Source: Camillea tinctor
Taxonomy: Eukaryota > Ascomycota > Sordariomycetes > Xylariales > Xylariaceae
Direction of reading: 5' to 3'
DNA: 64,000 bases
Assembly: GCA_022578605.1 (NCBI GenBank)
Contig: MU394154.1
Location: forward strand, 26,651 to 90,650
The notes under the pieces: generated by a model
The model's input: only the letters and a program-made list of their open reading frames with translations
What the model was told of the DNA's origin: nothing
Databases searched by the model: none
Shown: one piece after another, positions 37,133 through 49,300 of the stretch
Position numbering within the stretch: position 1 is the stretch's first letter
How the letters are laid out: each line of letters starts with the position of its first letter
Position numbers and translations under genes: made by a program

Positions 37133-40100
37133 TTTGAGGAATATATGCAGATGCTTGTCGGCTTTGGTGTTTGATGTTTAAGTTGAGTTGAAAGTTGGAA
37201 CACCTCAATCTTGCACACTGCCCAACATTAGATTTTCCGCAAGAATCCTACCATGATACGAATTATGAAAGCTTTAGATCAAAAATAAAATAAATGAAAG
37301 GAACATAGTAACGTGCTGGTCAGGATATGAGGTGTAGGATCTAGATAGGAAGTTGGGCGCGCACCCGGCATACAGCCGCACCCAAGACAACGGCCATGAC
37401 GCTACTTATGGCACGTGACTATCAATCATTGAGCGGCTGAGCCGACTTATGCCTATGATAGCGCCATGGGCGCTAGGCACCGGCTTGGCAAGGAAGGAAG
37501 GCTAGATGAGATAAATATAGGAAGATATAGCTTCCTATCGTCATTTTAATCTTTATTTTTTAAGCCTGTAGTAATTTGTAGAAATAGATTACTTGGTTTG
37601 TTTTAAAAATTTTATGCTATACTTAGGTCTACATAAAACAAGACTAAGTTCAATGAAACTAACTCCCACAAGAATAAACACTTAATGGGATTTGGATTCG
37701 AGTTGAAGATGGTGTATATTGTGTGAACTGCACTCGAATATCACCATCTGATACTGTTCCTGTTTTTCAGTATAGCTAGTCAACGCAACTCGTTATTGGA
37801 ATTTAGCTATCATACTACGTAGCCATAGAAAATGACCATCATGTATAGAGGTGTAGGCTAGGTTCTTTTAAAAAATAATGTATTGATTACCTAAGCACTT
37901 GGTTCCTTGTGAGTTAGTGGTTAGTGTTACCTAGCCTACCTGGGCAGGCAGTATGTATTGAATTAAACACGGGTGGCTTTGAAATCTTCATATCCTTCTG
38001 TTGGGATAAGCCAGTTAGCGCCCGCTGGCCTCGTAGGTTGGTGATCGCCACTAGTAGGTTAAAAAAAATAAGTAAAATCTTATTATGATAACGTAACATA
38101 CTTTAAAGAATTTGCATTGAAAAAAAAATTTGGAATAAAGTATAAATATATTGTTTATCATGTCTGTTATGATATATTATGGTATCAACCATTAACCTTT
38201 GCTTTCTTTTTCCCTTCCCTTTGGGCCTTACTGCATTGTGCTCACATATATCACCCTACTCAAAGCTTCTTGGTTGCCTCTTGCACCTTCCATTATTCGT
38301 AATTTAATAGGTTTCCACTATCCGTTCATGCCAGCTTGTAACCTGTCCTCCCCCTTGTTCTCTTTCACTTTTGAATTCCTATAGTGGTCATCTTCAGTCC
38401 TCACCCCTATGTTTCCTTCCTAAGTGTTGACCTATTCTTCCCCTATCTAGGTTCAGAAAAGTTGGACGCATCCTCTCCCACCCTTGACTCTCTGTCAATG
38501 AAGCATTTGTGACATTCGCGAACGCCAGATGGTATGTCTTTTCCTTTTTTCGCATTGACACAGTTTACAGCGTCATTATTGCGGACCTTTGAACACCGCG
38601 ACACATGAGTCGGGGAATAGGAATTATTTCCACACACACAAGTGTAAACGTTCATATCGTATGTACACATTTTGATTTTTAGACAACCAAGGGTGTGCTG
38701 TGAGGTGTATTCGGTATGTTTATATGGTATGGGAGCTTTAAACCTTAAGGGGTCTAAGCAAGAGTGGTAATAGTAGCGAATTTGAAGTAGTGTTGGCTGA
38801 ATGATTCATTGTTAGTCTATGTAGACTGCAATACGGAGACCTTGCAAACTCACCAGGGAGAACAAATTATGCAAGATTTATGTAGTGAGTAGATAGGTAA
38901 TGTGAAAATAATTGATACGGTGGTGTGACTTTTGAAAAGCTGCGATGGATGAAAAAAAAAAAGCGAGGTTTTCTTTGGTCCAAAGCAACAGTATTTATAA
39001 AAGCCACCATCAATGCCTAACTGTAGAGCCGACGTTTCTCAATTATGCAATGCCCTTAAGACATTACATCAGTTAGCCCAATACAAATAATAGTTATGAC
39101 TAGGATGTAAATTCGCCGGTCACCAGAAAGGTTGTACAATGGTTCATTGCATCCATACTGAGACAATTTGCTTGATACTACTAATGGCACCCCAGGTGAA
39201 TAAACCACTAAAATAGACAAATATAAATATTTTTTTGTCCGATATAAAGCTAGGTGTGTAGGGAGTCTTGACTTGTAATTCTGGCAGTGAGTCTAAAAAA
39301 TAAATAGGAGCGGAAGTATTTTTGGATACAAAGCATAGTGGTGTTGTTTGATTGCTTTATACTTACATAAGTATAAAGCAATATTTGTCTAGTTTGATGG
39401 TACTAAATTGATTTTCCAACTGGCATCACATTCACTTCTTAGCATCTGTACTTACTTTACTTACGTCATCAAGTTAGCAAACACCATGCCCTACTACAGT
39501 TTCAGATTATATTCCCAGTGTAGTAGTCAGGCTACTTACCCCTTGACACCTTGAGTAGAAAAATTTCTTTGTTCAAAGTATAACATCAACTAGGTGCTAC
39601 ATCCCAGCTAGGGAGGTAACTACCGTTATTGTGAGAATCTTTTAGTCACTTGGTACACAGTTGGTTACCCAACATTAGCTGTAACACTAAGGCCCTATCG
39701 GGGATTTGTGGTAACAACACATAAGCAAGTAAAATGAGCTACATATAGGAAGCAGGAAATCCAAACTAATCTACGTTAGCCTTTAGCAATGTAAATACTG
39801 AAAACGCTTTATCCTCCAGGTGGGCTTGAGGTAACCGGCCAGAGTATCTATCGGGAATCAAAGTTTTTATCACGCGGCATCTGGCAAAGGCTTAGGTAAC
39901 TATACTGTCCTTCCGCGACTGCTTTTAGTACTGTTACTTGTCCACGAAATTCTCTCCTTGCTCACTTACTAAGAATCTACGTATTGCCATCTATCATATG
40001 ATTTTGCATGCTACCCTCGACAAATATTTTCTAGCTTCGCCATTATAGTTACTTATAGGTATGGAATATTCAAATCGTCAGATGTGTTATTATTACTAAT

Positions 40101-40920
40101 AAACTACCCATGAAAGGGCGATGAATGATTCCTAATCAGTCGTCATTGAAGCTGGTAATCATGTGTCACAGACTTCGCGATAAGACAAAAAGATGTGACT
40201 ACAGGGATGATGTTACGACTAACGGTTGAGGTTTATGTATCAATAGTATGAAAGGCAGGTTCGTAAGGATAAGTCCCATACAAAGTATGCTTAGATTGAT
40301 CACTGGCTATTCTAGCCATAAGGAAATAAATGAGTGTATATATAGAAAAGGGGCCGCGCTTCGCTGATGGCGGCTAGTGGGTCTATATCGCCGATGTCAC
40401 ATGACTGACGAGGTGGTCCGTGACAGATAACTGCGTAGGGATGATATATGTTATTATGGTATGTCAGGGGTTAGGAAGGAGCAAAGAAGGTTCCTGTATA
40501 GGTATAGGTGACCGTAACATCTGTAGTTGTAGCATAGTTCATCGCACAATGTATTGATTAACTTAGCACTTGCTTGGTACCTCGTGACATGGGATTACTG
40601 GTATGTCACATGTGTTGGTAAGTTTGCCATAAGGTGTATTAGTTGTATGTAGGAGAGAAGATGGCAGGCCTTAAGAGCCTACCAGTTTATGTTTATGGGG
40701 CATGGACCACTCACTTTAACAACATATGCGCTTGTTATTTCTGATATAACTGCCTTTTCTATTTTTCTTTCCTTTTTTCTTTTTTAAAATTACAGTCTTC
40801 AATTTAATTATGGGTCTATGTGGGAACTAATCTTCATAACTACCAAAAACGATGACCTATATTTATACATAAATTTATAACCTATCTAATGAGTTACCTT
40901 AATTTGGACCTCACTTTGGG
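37133..40920. other. 3.8 kb AT-rich intergenic DNA
   Basis: The first few hundred bases are presumably the promoter of the phospholipase gene. The rest is AT-rich with no supported gene, RNA or repeat family. Short frames at 38117-38670 have no motif. Confidence 0.5.
37412..37417. promoter_or_regulatory. CACGTG E-box upstream of the ISC1-like gene
   Basis: A palindromic CACGTG within GGCACGTGAC lies about 280 bp upstream of the phospholipase start codon. bHLH factors bind this core, but a single site is weak evidence. Confidence 0.25.
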
Positions 40921-40932
40921 GGTTTTTTTTTC

Positions 40933-40963
<31 letters not shown>

Positions 40964-41081
40964 GGGCCGGCAAATAATAAAAACTTGCAAGTGGTTTATT
41001 GCCAAATAAATTTTCAAAATTTACAAAGACAATTAAAATATTATTTTTTTACCCAAACCAAACCAAAAAANNNNNNNNNNG

Positions 41082-41126
<45 letters not shown>

Positions 41127-41217
41127 CCGGCAACTATTAAACACTTGCATCTGTTGTAGTGCCATATATATGAGCTAATTGTCAAAGGACAATTAGCATA
41201 TGCTTTTGTTCGCCACA
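40921..41217. other. Assembly gap 2 with homopolymers and degraded duplicate flanks
   Basis: 24 G (40943-40966), 10 N (41071-41080) and 43 C (41082-41124) mark the gap. The segment 40967-41062 (CCGGCAAATAATAAAAACTT...) is an error-rich version of 41125-41214 (CCGGCAACTATTAAACACTT...), running right through mini-element copy 3. The same locus therefore seems to be written twice, once badly. Confidence 0.75.
41152..41217 (+). mobile_element. Mini-element copy 3 (66 bp, TSD GCATC)
   Basis: Starts TGTTGTAGTGCC and ends TTCGCCACA. Exact 5-bp duplications GCATC lie at 41147-41151 and 41218-41222. It contains CATATATATG and a perfect 10-bp stem GCTAATTGTC / GACAATTAGC with loop AAAG. A corrupted duplicate lies across the assembly gap. 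Confidence 0.85.
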
Positions 41218-41346
41218 GCATCCGAATCTCGTGATGGGTATACATGAGGTTGATTTATATAGGTAGGTAACGGCACAGCTTACGCTACCAGCGGTGCAGG
41301 TTACTCATATACAGAAAAAAAATATCCACTTGCCCATAACCTCTGT

Positions 41347-41760
41347 TTAGATTCCATGGTCATGAATTCGCACTTCTATATCAACACCTTGCCTGATTCC
41401 TAGCGTCTCTGCCAAGTTACATGCCAATGCTTCACTAACTACCTTTGTGGCAGCTGTTATTCTGCGGCGTGTGAAAAACTGACGAGGAATTTCGCTACGG
41501 TATATACTGCAACTAGAGATAATCCGGTCCGTGGGAATCCCATATCGCCCAAAAATGGAATCTTGCTTACTATTAGGTCCTACGGTAGCGTATATCGCGG
41601 CGCTAATGTGTTGTATAACTTGAATGGCCATTTGACCCGTGACGACCGCAGCCGGGTGTACATGTACTGTTTCTCTAAGCTTTACACGCACTACCTATAG
41701 CATAGAATGCATGGCAAGCATTTTTGGAATTGGTATTTATTGCTGCTTCTCAGCCGAAAT
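41347..41760 (-). pseudogene. Highly reducing polyketide synthase scrap: ER piece joined to ACP piece
   Basis: The minus-strand frame 41691-41347 begins with a degenerate enoylreductase cofactor segment: HPAAVVTGQMAIQVIQH in place of HAAAGGVGQAAIQ, then AAIYATVG and YGIPTDRI. It then passes abruptly to ATKVVSEALACNLAETLGI ... IHDHG, which resembles the first helix and the approach to the active Ser of a fungal PKS acyl carrier domain. The frame stops just before the DSL motif. In an intact HR-PKS these parts are separated by the rest of ER and by KR, so a large internal deletion must have joined them. Weak ER-like residues continue upstream to about 41760. No KS, AT or DH remains. Confidence 0.6.
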
Positions 41761-43982
41761 TAACGCCATCAGGTATTTAGCGATGCTTCGAAAGTTGCAG
41801 CTGGTGAACATCAAGATGCTTCTTGTTAAGGGGTAATATGCCTGTATTCAAAAACTAGAATAATTGTTTTAGAATGGCCGTGCTAGATCCACCTTTCCAT
41901 TTTGCGAGGGGATCTCCAGCTCTTTATATAGACGGGTAGCTTAGTTCTTCGCCTATAAGATCTTTTAGCCGTTAGCGCGTATTTCAATATTCTAAATATA
42001 CAAAGCATAAGTGTCGACGCCCGACGCCAACCTCCTTAGATGTGTTGGACCTATTATTCATTCTTCTAGTCCTAACCCCTCACTCGCCTCCATTCCTGCA
42101 TGTTAGCATGTTGCTTAGTCGTTGGATATATGTGGACCCGCAGATCGGGGTATCCACATCGTAACACTTCTCGTTATAATACTGGCTGCTCTAGTGCCAA
42201 CTTCAAAGTCACTTTCAATCAAGGCAAATGTGTGACAAGGGATAATAGCAGGGAACATTAGAGTCATATTCAACTGATAATTCTCTTGTGGTCTCAAGGA
42301 GTCTTAAAGGTCTAAGTTCTCCTGGATCCCATGTCGAGAATTTTGCTCCTATTTATACACATACATTCTGGCCTAAAGCACCTATCCATTATGCACGTTG
42401 GTTATTCATGCATTCTTCATGACCAGTACAAGAGTGACCAATACAGAGTATCATATTTACTAACAAGCCTTGACAGTGTCCACGTATGACAAAATGAGTC
42501 TAGGACTCTAGGCGTACCATAATTCCGGGTACCTCATAACCGACATTCCGGTCACTGAGCGACCTTAATGGAACCGAGACATTTTTTAAATTCACTCTGG
42601 CACATGAAGTCCGGATCCCAATTTCATCCTGCATCAATGCTTCTTGTTCCTAGCCTACACTCTAGACGAAATGGGTTGCATTTAGAAGCCTCGGAGAACC
42701 TATGGCTAGGTCCAACTGTATCACCATTTCATTTTTTCCCCCGAACTTACTTTCTCGTACTGTGCGCTGGTTGACCTTACGACCCAGGGCTTGCGATATC
42801 AGTGGCCGTTGAACGAATAAATTACCTTCGTCGCCTTCCCTTATTTTTGGTATCCTCGTGATCCAAGGTCGGGAGCTTCTTACTCAGCTTTATAATAAGC
42901 CCTGTACAACTCTCATACGGATTTGGTATTGTTCTCAAGCCAGGTCGGTTAGCTTCGTAGAGCTCCTGTCAGAGCTAACCACACGTGGGATATCGTTAAT
43001 CACAAGCTGGATAATTGTTACGATGGACCATGAAGTACCTACTGCATGCGGTTGGAAAGTCCTGTATTGATGAAATACCTGGGTTATTTGTCTTGTAGGC
43101 TATGGAATCAAAGATAGGTCGGTGTGCTTACCATGTGTAATGTTACGATCCACGTATATGTGGAGTCGCCGGAAACGCAATAAATGGTATACCGTTTCAG
43201 CATGCAGTTATTGGGCTAATCATTCCTAGATAAGGAATGTAACCGTAGCCAACGTAGTTAGCGTAGTTATGAAGCTTCAACTTCTTTACCACGCATCTTT
43301 GTTAACTACGCAAGTTAAGTGTATAAAGTTAGCGTAAGATCTTCTATAGTTACTTATTTTTAGCTATTAGTTTAAGGCTTTATTTATTCTTGAAAATCAA
43401 TAGCAAGAGTCCCCTAAACCATTCTAAAAAGCGTATATTTTAAATATCTTAAACCAATCTCGCCTCATTACATACCTTAAACTCAAGACAACCTGGCACG
43501 TGACCTACCTAGACCTACACCTAAGAAGGCTCATCACATGTAAGATTACTAGTTTGACGTAGTGTAACCGTTGCATTGTTTTTCGATACATACTCTATAA
43601 GCTTTTAAAAACCAGGGATATATTATACGGAAGTACAAAACCATGCACATTATTCTAAATGTTGCGTTGCTAAGAGTTGTTGGTTTGTGGTATGTGGCAG
43701 TGCACCGTGATAGATAACCGTATGGATCAAATGTCTTACATCATTGTTGCTAACGAAGGGCTGTTCATGTTACGAAAAAGGGGGGTTTATGCATAAGCTA
43801 CCTATTTATAACCCATGTAACTACTATATATGCTTGTAAATTATACAAAGTATATGTATTCATAGATGTGACAACTTCCACTTAAAGATATGGGCAATAT
43901 TAATTAGCACTTAACCCTTCTTGAGTTTCTTGAGGCACAGAAAGTTTCCTTCTATACTTACCTCTTGCAAGCACAGCAGACT
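41761..43982. other. AT-rich intergenic DNA, possible unrecognised relics
   Basis: Short frames at 42568-43070 have no family motif. Nothing else is supported. Confidence 0.45.
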
Positions 43983-44718
43983 ATGTCTAGGCCAGTATTT
44001 TTTCTTCTCCACGGTGCTTGGCACAGTCCTCCATCCTGGAATAATCTAATTGCCTCCTTCAACAAGACTGGCTATTCGGCTGTTGCACCTGCCCTGCCCT
44101 TATCCGGTTTCACTCCACCTACACCCGATTGATCCAAATATGTTGAGACGATCCGAAACACCGTCTCAAATATTGTCCGTGATCACGATATCGTCGTAGT
44201 TGTAAGATTGATTTACATCGCGGCCTTCCTCGTGCCGGAGGGGTTTCAACGTTCTCCAGAAGGCACACGCGATAACATGATTGAGGAAATGAAGACTGAC
44301 TTTGATGTGCGTTAGTCCCTTGGATCTAATTACTAGTTAAGCCCTTCCTAACTGATTTCTGTATTAGGCAGGCATCATTACTGTACTATCAGAAGATGTT
44401 AAGGATATATTCTACCAAGATATGGACGATGAAACAGTTGCAGAGCGGGCAAAGAATCTACGACTGCAAAGCCTTGGAGCATTCTGGAGCACAACCACGT
44501 ATGCAGCCTGGCGCTATATCCCGACTACGTATATTCTATGTATGAGAGACAAACCATCTACTGTCATTGCTACAGAACATCTCATCAACGCAGCAAAAGC
44601 GAGTGGAATAAACAAGATCGATAACGTCATCAGAGTTGACGCTGGCCATTCCCCCTTCATCAGGAAGCCTGAGTGGAACGCTACAACACTCATCGAGGAA
44701 GCTCATCGGCAAGGATGA
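43983..44718 (+). pseudogene. Alpha/beta hydrolase remnant lacking its nucleophile
   Basis: The start reads MSRPVFFLLHGAWHSPPSWN, a typical fungal alpha/beta hydrolase N-terminus with its HGAW oxyanion loop. An in-frame TGA follows at 44131-44133, after TPPTPD. Beyond it the frame continues with SKYVETIRNTV ... VVVVRLIYIAAFLVPEGF. The GHSxGG nucleophile-elbow segment expected between VVVV and the next strand is gone, so a deletion has removed the catalytic Ser. After a short intron-like gap (about 44308-44369) the C-terminal part keeps GHSPF with the catalytic His and ends at 44718. Relatives of this small hydrolase group are common in polyketide gene clusters. It cannot be active. Confidence 0.75.
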
Positions 44719-45679
44719 TCAGTTTTGGTCACTAACATGCCGTTTCTATCAGGAGCGGCATGCTGAATTGGAGGGTACATGTTGGTATATGGGGCAAGAA
44801 CCTTTTTATTTATATGCAGTAACGTCGTAGGTAGTTGTAACTACGTAACTGGGCTGCGCAGCGATATTATATTCACAAGCGAAGTCTTCTGCGTACATAG
44901 TATCTGATATTATAGCAACTTTGGTTCCTGGTGAGGAAGGAAATCTCAGGTCATCTTGAACGGGTCGGGGGTCTACAAGTGCGCACGGGTCACTGGGGAG
45001 TATCTAAAGAACTAAAGGAAATTAAAGGAACCAAGAAGTCAACGTGGTAGGGTTTGTTTACTGAAAATATCAGGCGTTAAAAAACGATTCGATTCCAGGA
45101 AGAGGTTTATCCCTTCTAGAAATTTATCAGTCCTTATTTGTTAAGGTGGTATGCTTCTGTCACGACAGAGATCAAGGTAAGTACAACCAATAAATAGCTG
45201 CTGCTATGACACCTATGTCGCATTCAAAAAACGATCGCTAATGAAATACGATTAATTAAGGCTTATATGGTTTGATGCAAAACCTACCTAGCAGTATATA
45301 TCTACCAAGCAGTATATATCTACCAAGCAGTATATATCTACCAAGCAGTTTAAGTCTTGATTGTATGTGGCGTCAGCCACATTTCCCCTTGCCCGGTGTT
45401 GTGTTTAGGTTGGAACTAACAATATAACTCCCTGCTAAGATTACCTAACTTAGGTATTTCCTCATTTTCAACCACTTTAGTCTATGATACTTCGGACAGC
45501 CCAACAATACACTCTTGGTCGGTATACTGGATTTATTACGGCGTTCTCGAGGAGTCAAGAAGCCCGAGTTGATGTGCCGCCAGGCCTGTCCGTGTCTAGA
45601 ACTGTGTCGCAAAAGTGATACCGCTCTGCGTTAGCCAAGAGCGTACATATATATATATATATTCGCAACAAGAACGAAA
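44719..45679. other. Intergenic DNA with a short tandem repeat
   Basis: No gene seen. An 18-bp unit (GCAGTATATATCTACCAA) is repeated about 3.2 times at 45291-45349, and a (TA)n run lies at about 45646-45661 just before the regulator relic. Confidence 0.5.
45291..45349. repeat. 18-bp tandem repeat, 3.2 copies
   Basis: Adjacent near-identical copies of GCAGTATATATCTACCAA followed by a partial copy. There are no spacers, so this is not a CRISPR array. Confidence 0.9.
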
Positions 45680-46234
45680 ATGGAGTTCCCCAAAAAGAGC
45701 CCCCTAAACACAGCAAGCCAAAACCCTTTTGAACGAGCACGCGGAAAGTCCGAACAGGTTGTATTACTTGTAAGAAGCGTCATATCAAATGTGATGAAGG
45801 CAAGCCGCATTGCGTTAATTGTCTTAGAGGTCGAGGACATTGCGAAGGTTATGCTGAACCCATTAAGAGACCCCCTGGCCTTGTCCAAATTTGTTGGGAC
45901 TCCCGTCAGATTGCTCGTGGTGCATCCGTCACGGTGCAGCTGCAACTCGATCCCGCCTCGCTTCGTTTTCGTGATAACATGGGGACGTTATATTTCTGTG
46001 AGTTCGTGGGCTTGGTTCAAGGACCCTGGATCACCGCGTCCTCCAACGGCGACCTCTGGCAAGTGACGTTGCCTCAAGTCGCATAAAACAATGCTACTCT
46101 CAGGTATGCCGCAATGGCTATAGGCACATTGAGCGTATGGTATCGTGAGTCTATGTACGAGTCCCTTCGCGTCATTTCGGTACCAGCCATCCAAGCTACT
46201 GAGAGTGACTCACATTATTTCAATACACTCACCC
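45680..46234 (+). pseudogene. Zn2Cys6 transcription factor relic
   Basis: From 45736 one frame reads KVRTG then CITCKKRHIKCDEGKPHC and VNC...HC, a perfect Zn2Cys6 cluster. The likely N-terminus (ATG at 45680) is in a different frame, and a TGA at 45730-45732 blocks direct extension, so a frameshift lies near 45720-45740. The frame continues through LWQVTLPQVA to an in-frame TAA at 46084-46086, then resumes with NNATLRYAAMAIGTLSVWY, which resembles the start of the fungal regulator middle homology region. At 46235 a 145-bp LTR-like element begins and the gene ends. Its DNA-binding domain resembles that of the intact regulator at 13-15 kb. It was probably a pathway-specific regulator of the neighbouring lost cluster. 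Confidence 0.8.
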
Positions 46235-46379
46235 TGTTGGAATATGGGGTTACCACCCCACTCTACGGTACTACACTACTATCATATGTACATATATATC
46301 GGGCTTGCGCCCTCCTCATAGACTCTCTCCTGGACTAATACACTTCATCCTTTCCCTCACCTATCGTCTCACTCCAATA
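46235..46379 (+). mobile_element. 145-bp solo-LTR-like element, copy 2 (TSD CACCC)
   Basis: Starts TGTTGGAATATGG and ends CTCCAATA, closely matching 24181-24326. Exact 5-bp duplications CACCC lie at 46230-46234 and 46380-46384. The internal hairpin reads GGGC-TTGC-GCCC here. It is inserted at the junction of the regulator relic and the NACHT pseudogene. Confidence 0.88.
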
Positions 46380-49300
46380 CACCCATTATTGCCATTCCCT
46401 AAGGTTGCAGGGCCAAAATAACTCCATACAGACTGCGGTGTTCCTCTCCGTGCTGCTACTATTCTTTGAATCCCTTCGGGGTGATAGAAAGGCTGTTTTA
46501 CACCATGTGGACCATGGTTAAGCTTCTCAACTACAGATGAGAGAAATCGGGCTCGGCCTGGATCGGATGCTAATCTTGTCATAAGACCATTAAACTCAGT
46601 ACAGTGAGAAGCTAGTATCGATTCGTCTGGGCGTGATCTTGCAAGGTTTCCCCGCGCATAATCAGAACCTAGGTCAATGCCTCTGTTATACGGAACACCA
46701 AGGCTAGCGCCCGCCCTGAAAAAGGCATCCAACGCTCTGAGATAACCGTCAAAGCACTCCTCGCCGAGTAATCGTGATGCAAATATCTTCAAGAAGTGCG
46801 AAAAGACGGTATGCGCCCCTCGCCGGTCTAAAAGAGTTTGATTGGGGTCTGCGCCGTAGGACATCAAAAGGTCAAAGAGAGCATTGTTTAAAGATTCATT
46901 CTACCGCAAAGCAAGAAACATAAGAGGCCCTGACAACATGTTGAAAACGGACATGGTACCACGAGAAAAAATTATCCAGGGCGATGCCGGCTCGAAGAGA
47001 CCTGGAGCTCTGACCCGCGGTAGCACGTTTGGATCCTCTCCGCGCTGGAGGAGGATCTCAAGAGTCCCTACCACGGGAGCCGGACTCTCGCCACTATTGA
47101 GCGCCATAGGCGTGAGCGTGGCGAATAGTGGTGATTCGTCGAAAATACCGAAGAAATCAGGTTGTTCATGAATATTCTTTCGAAGATATGGTGTCAGGTT
47201 GTGCTTGAGTATTTCCTCCCGGAAAGGCAGCTCGTCGTTACAAGCCTCCGAGTTGACTCCCGGTGACCTGCCTAGCGCGCACCATAGCTTCAACGGCCAC
47301 TTCGTACTTATCCAGCAGTACCATTGTCCGTTGGTAATTATGAGAGTCGCATTGGTCTGCTTTCAGCGTTTCCGATGCGTAAATCAAGGCCTGGTTTAAA
47401 TGCGAGATGAATGGTCCGCTGTTTAGTCCCTTCCCATGCCTCATTATCCTTGCGACGAGTGAGTTATCCTGGCATGTGGTTTTGAGATACCCAAGGTATG
47501 CGGTGGCTATAGATAGAAAGCCATTGTGGTTGTTTGGGGGCTTGCTGCGTAAGTACTCTTCCACATATCTTTAGTCAAGACGAAGTCCTTCACTGTCCTG
47601 TGGAGGAACTCGACCCGTATATCTACAAACTTAAGAAGACCTTTTGTATTTTCGTTTATGCTGTGAACTGTCTGAGCTCTCTGGGTGGAAACCTGCTCTG
47701 GTGGTCCAGATCGGATCAAACATTCATAAACGTGGCCGTATTCTTCGAGCTCTCTTTCCAGCTGCCAATAGAGGTCGATATGAAGAGGCTCTAATGCATG
47801 ATCAGCGGCTTGTAAAATGCCAGCCATCTTGCCGTAGTTAATTGGGTTCACGCTTTCTAACATATGCTTGAACAATTCCTCTAGGTCTGTCGGTAACTGA
47901 CTGAGACGTTGGCTCAAATCCTTTATTCCGTCGCTGTTAGATAGACCTTCCCAAAGTGATCGTGTCACGAACAAGGCCCAGAGGAACACGCCGTCGGCCT
48001 GGGTCACGATTTGTTCTATAAGCTCAGACTTCCCAGAGGCTGTCATTGCGGATTCCTCTGTAGTCCACCTAGGATGAGCATGGAGTTGATCACATACAAA
48101 CTTTTGGATATCGTTTCGAGTCAGCTCGTGGATATCTAGTCCATTCTTGCTTTCACCACCAAAACTTCTTTCAAATACAGCCCATGGACGGCTAGAAACG
48201 CACATCTTGATGTAGGGGGAATTGGCCATGTCAGAGAGAACTTTGCATAGCTCGGTGTGGTCACTGTCGTACTAGTCGAGCCCATCAATGAAGAAGCACC
48301 ATTTTAACGGCATGTTGTCGGCTGATGCCAACGCTCGAAGCGCAGCTGTAAGCTCAAATACGGACTACGGTTCCGCAGCAGCCTGCCAGCGTCCCGCTTT
48401 GGCAGCCTCTCAGCGACTAGAACTGATCAGCGGGACCACCGAGGGATGTTTGTGGCAGACATCAAAAAGTAGAGACTTTAGCAGTCCCTGCCACGACTTC
48501 TGTATTGCCGTTCCCGCGATCCAAAAGAAATGCACCGCTACTGCGAGTGTGTCTGCTGAGCCCGCCCAACGCGTAAGTAGGGCCTTTGTCCGGGGGTGCC
48601 TTGCGATAAATTTCACGAACGTTGATTTGCCAGACCCAGGTTTGCCTGAGATCCAGAAAGTGCCGCTGCCAGAAATCAACCACTTCGAAAGCCGCGAGTC
48701 AAAGGCCCACTGGAATGTGTTCTTGTGTGCCTGTGGGACTGAATCATGGCGGACCGGTCGACTAGCATAGTTCAGACTAGGGACAATTCTCTCCGAGAAC
48801 ATGTTATCTCCAGCTTCAGTTAAGTTAGCCTGTCTGTCGCTCAAGAGTCTGATGTCGGTCTTCGTCAAGGCTGCCGAGTCCACCATATTCAGATTCACGG
48901 AACGTTTCTGAACCTCAAGTCTCAGATTCTCTAGGTCCCGAGCAATAGAATCAATACGAGACTCATGCTCTGGTTTAGTATGCAGTTTGGTATCCCCAAA
49001 CGATTCAATAATCTTATTAAGCTCGGAGATTCCAAAACCAACAATAGATGTCAAAGTCTTCCAAACTATCAGGCGCATCTAAGGACCGCGGTGCGTACTT
49101 AAGAATCGAAATGACATGCCGTGTTACGACGTGAGAAAGCCTGTTTACTTTGTCTAGGCTGAGTATTCTTTCTACAGTAGATTGGACCAGGGCTCTTGTG
49201 TCTGTATCCCATGGTTGGGGTCTATTTTCTAGAAAGTCCTTCGGTATGCCTCCAATCGCCTCGATAGCCTCGACAGCCTCGATTAGCCTTCCTGTGTCTT

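Noticed and set aside
40889..41245. Glycine/proline-rich frames across the second gap
   Set aside because: Same cause: homopolymers, N bases and a corrupted duplicate.
42568..43070. Open frames of about 70 residues each
   Set aside because: No recognised similarity and no splice logic.
45291..45349. Possible CRISPR-like array
   Set aside because: Units are directly adjacent with no spacers, and the organism is a fungus; it is an 18-bp tandem repeat.
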